From Saccharina japonica (taxonomy: Eukaryota; Sar; Phaeophyceae; Laminariales; Laminariaceae): DNA of 64,000 bases. This document shows positions 9,601-18,600 of this stretch, one piece after another. Position numbers and translations under genes: made by a program. Below the pieces are notes generated by a model. The model was given only the letters and a program-made list of their open reading frames with translations. It made no database searches and was not told where the DNA came from. The stretch covers positions 1 through 64,000 of the forward strand of contig MEHQ01000681.1 of the NCBI GenBank assembly GCA_008828725.1, read 5' to 3'. Positions within the stretch are counted from its first letter, which is position 1. Each line of letters opens with the position of its first letter.

Positions 9601-12600
9601 CAGCGAGGAAACGCCACTCTAAATCACACCAGGTATATAGTAGCTTTTGAGAGTGTATGCTTAACGTTGACATCACAGTAAGCCGCGAGCCTAAGTCAGA
9701 AATAGAACATGATTAACTGCTGCCGAGTGCTGTAAATAATTTTCACGAGGAAGATAGAACACGCGCCGGGCGGCCGAGTTATCATGCAGCCTGCTCTCAC
9801 AGCTGAGTATCGACTGCTCTCACAGCTGACGATTTACATACACTGATACCTGGTACTGCAAACAAATACGCTAGCTGTGAATTCGACCGGTTGAGCGGTT
9901 GTGTTTGTATTAACCCATTAAAAAAAAACGTCTCCAAACACCAGTTTTCCTCCAGTGTCTTCGTATGCCAACGAAAAAGAAATTGCATCCCTCAAACGAG
10001 GGAGGCAGGCCACTGGCCGGTATTGACGCAGACTGCACTTTCTTCCTTTTTCTGGCGACAAGTTTTTGGCATTATTAAGTTCAGGATTTTTAAGTACGTA
10101 TTCCCTACACCCTACTTGGTACTACCTATTCTGCGCTTCTTGTATCAATGACGAGCGGTAAGCGTAAAGGTTTTGCGCCGACCAGTTACTGTTCAAACCC
10201 CAACACCAGAGCTGATTACGGGCTGAAAAGAGCAGAGGGACAGCGCGGTGACATTTCTGGTGGCGCGGTGCCTAGATCCAACGGTAAATTCGCTTGCTTT
10301 CCTTTCTATCACAATAAGCAATTCAGAGCTATTGTTGTAGTTGCAACAATTACTAGCTGGCGATAGCCTTAACACGGTGGTTACGAAACAGATGCAAGCG
10401 TTTAGGCAGGAACCATAAAAAACATGTCTGGTAGTAGTACCTGGTATGGCAAGACATGCCCGATACGAGGTGTGATATTTTGCACCAGGCAGGTAAAATG
10501 TTGCGAGGATGCGAACGTGCTGCAAACGGCAGCGCAGGCTATTGCTCGTACTTCGATAGCATAGGGGGGGGGGGGTGTACTTCATCTTCATGCATGGCCG
10601 TAGTCGTGTGACCATAGAGGGGGGCTACAAGCAACCTCACAGTAACGCTATGTAGACGCCGGCTCCATGCTACAGCAGTGTACCGTAATATAGACAACTA
10701 CGGGGGATCATAATAAATAGGACCAAATACTGTCAGTAAAAATAGTAAAATATATAGGTTTTTGGGTGTACCGCAGGTCCTATTAATATTTACTATCGCC
10801 CCCCGTAATAGCCATTATAAATAGTATTCAGTCGTTAGTAAGGCTATTAGTCGCCGTTAGAGCGGTAGTCGTTAGTGGTCAGTCGTTAGTAAGGCTACTA
10901 GTCGTCGTTAGAGCGGTAGTCGTTAGTGGTCAGTCGCTCGTATATAGCCAGTCGTAAGTAGTCGTTCTAAGTTAGCCAGTCGTTAGAAGCCAGTCTTAAG
11001 TATTTGTTCTAAGCTAGTCAGTCGTTATCAATAGACTAGTACCTGGTACATGGTCGTCAATAGTCGAGTGAGAAAATGACGAGGGCAGGGCGGAATGACA
11101 AGGTGAGCAGCAGCTGCCACAAGGTCGCATGTCGGCGCAATAAAAACGCCGTCCCGCGTTATTGTAACACCGCGCATTTTCATTTACTTACAATGGGGAG
11201 TCGAGAAGTGTTCATTCACTCAATGAAGAGCGGCGCAAACGGATGGTGCCCTAAGTTTTGTTGAGCCGACGCGAAAAATCTCGTGATCGCATAAGACAGA
11301 CTAAATGCCGCAGAGCGCGGCAGCTCCGTAATTCTCGCGCCCATCGTTAGCCCATCTCCCAAGACGTTACTCTACGACAACACTTGCATATTGCAGATGA
11401 TTTTTCTGGCGGCCTTGCCATCAACACATATAGCCCACAAGCCAACCCGACTATCGATTGCTAACGTTGCGCCTTGGACCGCCTCGGCCCCTCACCGCAC
11501 AGGCAAACACACCTCCTCCAGGGCGCTTACTTTGTCCGGGGACAACACGAGTACGTCCCCTTACGCCAAGAGAGCCTTCCAGCCACGGTTCTGGAACCCG
11601 TCAATCCCTTTGAAAGTTACGAGTGATACTTACTCTAGAACTGCACACACGTTTTGTCCGGAAAAAAAACTTGCTTGAATTTAGTGCGCGTTTTTTTTTC
11701 GCAACAACAAACTTGGATTCAGCGTACGAAGTTTTTTCGGGACAAAATACCTCGATTTCCTGTTAATACTGTACGAACCGTTTTTCGGGACACACGGAAT
11801 ATATTGTCTGCAGCGGCTAAAGGGTTCATTGTTTTACACCTCGGACAAATCATGATCTAGATAATCCACAGATAGATCATCTACAGGTATATCATCCAGA
11901 TCCTACCCTGCCGTTGTGGGATGCTGCGCCGGATCTGTACAGCACAGACCCAACCCAGGCAACATGTCCTAGATCGTGCTAGATCATGCAGATCATATGG
12001 CTCCCACCCGGCAACGTGAGCTAGATCATACAGATCATACAGATCAGGGATGTATCTTCCCTGAAAGAGCTAGCTCATGCAGTGAGAATGATATATCTGT
12101 CTGTAGATGATCTATCTGTAGATCATCTGTCCGAGGTATGAGTTTGTTGGCAGCCGTAAAAATACACCGTTTTCCCGTGGCCAAGGGCCGACACCCATGC
12201 CCCGCTAAAGTTTCCTGTTTGTGGTATGCGGTTGCTCGATACTGGTTTCCCGATATGTGGCGGTTTCATATATTGGTCTACGGAGATTGGGGTTTATATG
12301 ATGGGGCGAGGCATTATGATGGATGCCTCGTGTGAAGCTGGTCCTACGGGATCAGTCGGCGATAATAATGATGCGACCCGGGCTTTGATGATAAGATACT
12401 GCCCGTATACATGTGAGGGTGGAGCGTGACATAAAGGTACGGCTCACTCCTGTGTGGTGTTCATGATGGGCCTTTGACGACAGGTACTGGCTTTACTTGT
12501 GTGTGTGTATTTGGTAACGTGGTGGTACTAGTGTACATTATCTCCCTCTCCTCCTTGACGACCCACGGTATAGGCACGTGGCTACACAGAGCACGTTTGA

Positions 12601-15600
12601 CAGCAGCGTTCATAAACATTTCCCCCTCGCCTGCAGATGCGGCAGCGTCCGGATCGCCTCATCATCCCGGATCGTTGTTGAGGATGCCGCCCGGAAGTTG
12701 CCTCTGCAGCGGTGCCCTCTGCGCCCACGCCCCCTCCAGCGGTGCCCTCTTCGATAGGCTGCTGCTCTCGCCCGGGGTCCAAGAGGCAGCAGCACAGGTA
12801 GCACGCCCCCTGCTCGACCGAGGGCACCGAAGAAAATACGGCAGTTGCAATGAGGTGACGGGTTTCGTTACGGGTTTGCATGCTCGGGAAGGGGCAGCAC
12901 CTTCCTTTTTTTTTTAATCTCGTGACGGATTTGGAAAAACTAAAGCTTAAGCTCAGCACACTTACACTTTTAAGATACATACCTGGCATCATACATATCA
13001 TACATATCATACGTGTCAAGCGTCAATTTAGCCCGTCGCTCCCGTCGCAAAAGCGGACCAGGCTGCTGTTGCCACTGGCGCGTGAGCATGCTGGCCAGAT
13101 CAGACCTGATTGATCCCCGAGAGGAGCAGGCGCGGTGGAGATATATCGCCTAAAAACAAATGATGAGGCTCCTTCACTTGAGGAGTTCTGTTTCTCGCCC
13201 AACAGTCGATTAAAGAAATAAGAAATAAGCTAAGCCTCATTCAAAACGCAAATCCATGGGGTATACATATCAAACGAATGTTGTTGTAAAAAGACAAAGA
13301 GACACATCGGACCGAAATATATTGGGTAGTTTGAGAGTGGCAGTGCTGGATGCAATGGTTGAGGAGGTAAAATATTTGGGTTCAATAATTCAACCCCTTC
13401 CGCAGCGCTAGTGTTGGATATCGATATCGGAATCGAGTTCGATACCACACCGATAACCAAAAAATAGTTATCGATACGATTTCGATATTTGATATTTGAT
13501 ACATCCAAGCTTTCTTTCCGTGTCAGCACAAAATTTTACAAAGATACAAAAAAACACACACACGGGGGTGCCAGGGGATGGGATGCAGGGTAAAAAACAT
13601 TCGATAAGATATGTCGAAGATACGATTCGATGTTTCAATCTATCGAAACATTCGATATGATATCTCGATAGCATATCCAACACTACGCAGCACGGTTCCG
13701 GGGTCGTGCGTGGTGGCATGGGGGGGGGGTGTACTTCATTTTCATGCATGGCCATAGTTGTATGACCATAGACCCATCGCATCCCTACAATGCCGGGACG
13801 GAGCATGTCGAGTTTTCACCGACCAGGCAGACATTGCTAGCACCAAGCGCGAAGCGCCATGAGGTGTTGGGCGAGTCGCATGAAGGGGGGTGGGTTTCTA
13901 CGAGAGCCTCGGCGGCGGGGGGCATCGTATCGGTATGTAGCTGCACCGGTAAAGGTGACTGCGACAAAAACGGAAACGATCCTGGTAACGGTACCAATAT
14001 TGGTAAACGTAACTGTAACGGTAACTGCACCGGTGACTGTAAGGGGATCGGTAATGGTAACGGTAAAGTAAAAGGTGGCCATCACGGTAACGGTAGCTGT
14101 AACGGTAACGGGAGCTGTAACGGTAGCTGTAACGGTAACAGCGACGGGAGCTGAAACTGTAACGGTAACCGTAGCGGTAACTGTAGCGGTAACCGTAACG
14201 GTAACCGTCTTGATAATTGTAATGACAACGGTAAAGGTCACTATCATGGTATATAACGGAAATGGTAACGATTACGGTGACGGTAACGTATCGGCAACGG
14301 TAACTGTAACGGTAACATTAATGATTCCGGCAAATATATCTGTAACGGGAACAGTAATGGTAACGGTAAAGTACTACCGTAACGGTATCGGAAACGGTAC
14401 AAGTTACCATCGCCGAACGAAAATAGCAACGGCAGTGGAAACGACGGCGGTAGCTTATCGGTAACGTTAACATTAACGATCACGACAACGGTAACTGTAG
14501 CAGTAACTGTACCAGTAACTGCAACGGTAACTGTAACAGTAACTGAAGCAGTAACTGTAACAGTAATTGTAACAGTAACGATTACAGCGACGGTAACGGT
14601 AACAACAGCAGTAACTGTAACAGTAACTATAACAGTAACTGTTACAGGCAGTATCTGTAACAGTAACTGTAGCAGTAACGGCGGCGGTATGTGTTATCAG
14701 TGGCGGTAATATCTTCATCAGCTTCACCGTGGAGAAACCGCGAAGGCGAGCGTACAATAATAGCAGACGAAAGGAAAGAACCATTGCTCGAAGAGGCTAC
14801 ACAAACGGCTCGCAGACAGCAGCGAGTCTCGTTACCACTACCGGCGCGAGGATCAAGGACAGGACACAAGCAAGCTGCATTAACCGTGAACCCAGTCACT
14901 GCTGCAAAAATGGTCCTATACGAATTCCAAGCAGTTTGTCCCCCAAAATGTGTACGCAAATTTAACAAAAGGGGGTGAAATTACGTTTAATTTATTTCCG
15001 GAACACGGCGCAACCTGCTTCCGAGCCGTGCAACTGTATACAGTACGTTTTAAGGCCAAACCCAACCATTGCACTGACGGGGCTCCTCAAGCCTCAAACT
15101 ACCCAACATATTTTAATTCGATGTGTATTGCATATTATTATTTGCAAGCCCATTTGCAAGCCCATTTGCTTGTCTATCTATCCTACAGTAGCATACATTA
15201 GGTCTCAAAAGTCGGTTGTTGGGTGGGGTTAGTATCTCCTACATCATCATCATCAAGTGAAGAATCTCATCAAACTTAGGGTGCTACAACAGTGCCCCCC
15301 CCTACGGTACCAGCGCGTCTGGTGCACTCACTCACCATTGCCAGCAAGGAGGCGTGGGCGACGGTGAACGCTCCCCACGATAGCTCAGACCCGACCACGC
15401 CGCTGTAGCGGGAGTAGATACCCACGACCGATAAGGTAAGCCAAGCCTTTCGAGGGCGACGATGCCATATGTCAGAGAGGAGGGCATTGGAAGGCGAGGC
15501 AAAGGGGCAGAATACGCGCGACAGATGCCGTAGGTCAAGGCTTTTTCGAGGGGTGACATGTACGGTATGCGAGAGAAGGGCAACCGCGAGCGAGGCAAAA

Positions 15601-18600
15601 GGGTAGCACACGTCGGACCGACAGATCATCTACAGATAGACCATCTACAGATAGATCATCTAGATCATCCATAGGTCCTAACCTGCCGTTAGTATATATT
15701 TTGTGCAGGATCTGTACGTTATGACATATTGTGCAGGATCTGTATGATATGATATATTTTGCAGGATCTGTATAGTACAGATCCAACCCAGGAAACATGT
15801 CCTATATCATGCAGATTGTACGACTCCCACCCGACAGCATGAGCCAGGTCATACAGATCATACAGATCATACAGATCAGGAATATATATGCCCTGAAATA
15901 TCTAGATCATCAACTGGGGATCGATTATCTAGATCACGATCTGTCCGAAGTGTGAATATTTCTGACTCACTATTAGTGACTATTAGTGACTATTAGTGAC
16001 TATTAGTGACTATTAGTGACTAGATCTAGATCATGAAGTGGGTAGATAATGGTGAAAGACAAGCCTTGCGAGAGGAACGATACGATACGCGAGGGAAGGG
16101 AAACTGCAAGCGAGGCAACGGGTAGGAGATACGCGCAACTGAGAAAGTAAGCCAAGTCTTTGGACGGGCGAGAGGATAAGCGAACGAAAGGGAAAATGGC
16201 GAGCGGGGCAAAGGGTAGATATCTGCGGCCGAGAAAGGACGAAACAATGTGCCAGAGGAGCGCAACGGCAAGCGATGCAAGCGATGCAAGCGATGCAAGC
16301 GATGCAAGCGATGCAAGCAAGATTGGCAGGGAAAAAACAAAACGGGTTGCCGTAAGGTTTTTGGTGTGTGTCGTTACTATATTCGATTAAACCGGGTTTC
16401 CCCATACTCGCGAGGGTTGGTGAGACCAGTGAAGGCGTTTCTTCTCAAGTACGCACACTAACGCAACAAAACAAACGGGATGCTTTTGATGGCTTGTGCT
16501 CAGGTGGTCTGTCGTTCTAATATTCCATATGCATCTTCAGGATCGGACTTCCACTACCAAATGAGGCAGTCATCATGCGGACCAGATACAGCGTCCAGCG
16601 TAACCTCTACAGGGATCAAGCGCACATCGTTCCTTCTTGCGCTTCCACGAAGGAACTGGGCATCGCACTGCGGGGGATATCGGGGAGGGGCGGTGGATGG
16701 TGGACACTAACATTGAACTGATGTTTCGATTGTCAATCGTCGTCTCCGACGGGGTTTGTTTGTGTGACGTCTCCGCTTTGTTTCCATCCCATTCATTACC
16801 TTCGCCCATCTTTCCTCTCTCCTTTCTAGGCGTAGCTCAGATCCGGGATCATATATCAAGCTCTACCCCCCCCCCCCGCATGACATTAGTACACCCCCCA
16901 CTACGGCTCGTGCCTTGCATTTTGATCGCGAGGATATTTCAGACCTTTCTTCCCTCGTCGACTCGTTTTTTTAGCACATCAACTCAAGCTCCTACGTAAA
17001 TAACGGACACCAATACTACTGCTAGCGATTCATACGAACGCGGCAGCCTGTTTACGGTAGAGTACCGCTACTCTCCCTAGAGGGAACCAACCGACAACCC
17101 GCCCACTCTTCTTGAACACAACAAACAGACAGCCCCTGCACCCTCTCTAGAGCAAAACATAAAAATACAGTCCAACCTACTCGTTGTATTTAAGGCTACA
17201 TACGCACCACGTGGAGCTGGGAGTTGGAGCCCCGCCTGATTGCTCGAAGGTGCGAGTAGCCGAGCCCCCCGTAGCACACCACCAGAAGAATCACCACCTC
17301 GGCGATTGTCGTGGTCCGTCTCGCGAGAGATCGCAGCTGCAAGTCAACAGTCAAGACCCGCGGGTCAAAAATGCAGGAGTTGAAAAAAAAAGAGATAGGG
17401 CATGCCTTACTCTCGCTAGGAGCTCGAGCCGGGTGGTTTTGGTAACTGTCGTCAACCTTGTGAGCTGGGGGAAGACAGAAAACAAAAAAAGTTTTGGAGA
17501 GTTTCGGTTGGACGGCGCGGATCTTTGGCCTCACCCAGCTCAAAAGTAAGGCATACCCAATTAAGGCTGTCCCATTAAGGCTGCCCTAGCCCCTACATTA
17601 TAGGTGGCAGTGTGAATCATCTACTTGATTCGCTCGTATTAAAACAGTTTCCATAACGAATTTCAGGGAGAAGCTAGACGCATCCTCTCGTCAACAGGCG
17701 ACGGACGACGGAGGGGCGGCGGCGCGAGCGCGCGCGATAAGTTCGGGGTTAAAACTAAAGTTCTGGCGCTCGAATTTTGCTGCAGCCTGTGTGTGCGAAC
17801 TCGATAATATTGTCGTTTCGCCATCATCATAACGGGCAACGAGCCGCTTACAAGGTAAGGGCTCGCTCACTTGATCACGAAAGTCTCAGTATCAAAACAA
17901 AACGCTGCGAGTATACAGTGGTCAGCATCCGCCGAAGTCGTAGTGTCCCGCACTTCACAGGCGTACGCAACAGCACCAAGCAGCACCAAGAAACATGGGC
18001 GATCGCTCTACGCCCTTTGCAAGGAGGCGTGAGGAGATCTGCGGATGGATGCGGTATGCATAGCCTTATGCAAGAGGAGATCCGCAGCTGTGTGCATTGT
18101 AAGGTTCGTGGTACTTCCTTTTCCGGGTGGGCTATTGTAGTAAGAAGAGTAATCAGAACTCACCATGGACCCAAAAATCATACGTCCCCCCTATTGTGGT
18201 ACACACCATATTAGGTTATGATTAACACAGTATTTGCCCCCTTGATACGTCTTCCATTGATGTAAGATAGGACATATGCCTTATTCTCGCTAGGAACTCG
18301 CGCTGGTGGGTATTCGTGATAAGCCAAGCCTTGCTGTCGACAACTGTGCGCGGTGGTGGAAAGGCATTGGCGCGTTCTACGATAGGGGTAGCACGCTTTT
18401 GGTCAAAAATGTTTATGACTGGCTATTAGTGACTATTAGTGACTATTGGTGACTATTAGTGACTACTAGTGACTATTACTTTCTTTTTTTTTTTGTTCCC
18501 ATCCCATTTATTATCTTCGCACTTCCGTCTTTCTCCCTCCCTAGTCGTAACTCAGATCCGGGGTCACAAAGTAGGCTCCTCTTCCTCCTCCCCCACTACG

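Larger units (their letters stand above)
15430..16321. repeat. About 100-bp tandem repeat interrupted by a MITE
   Basis: Units resembling AAGCCAAGCCTTTCGAGGG ... GCGAGCGAGGCAAAGGGTAG occur near 15432, 15531, 16052, 16148 and 16235. An M2 MITE (15608-15953) and a 10-bp array (15962-16022) interrupt them. The last unit ends in six copies of the 9-mer GATGCAAGC (16267-16318). Confidence 0.65.

Noticed and set aside
16537-16740. Possible exon after ATCTTCAG (reads LYRDQAHIVPSCASTKELG)
   Set aside because: One frame looks protein-like, but no partner exon or family could be found, and it lies in an intron of the acyltransferase gene on the other strand.
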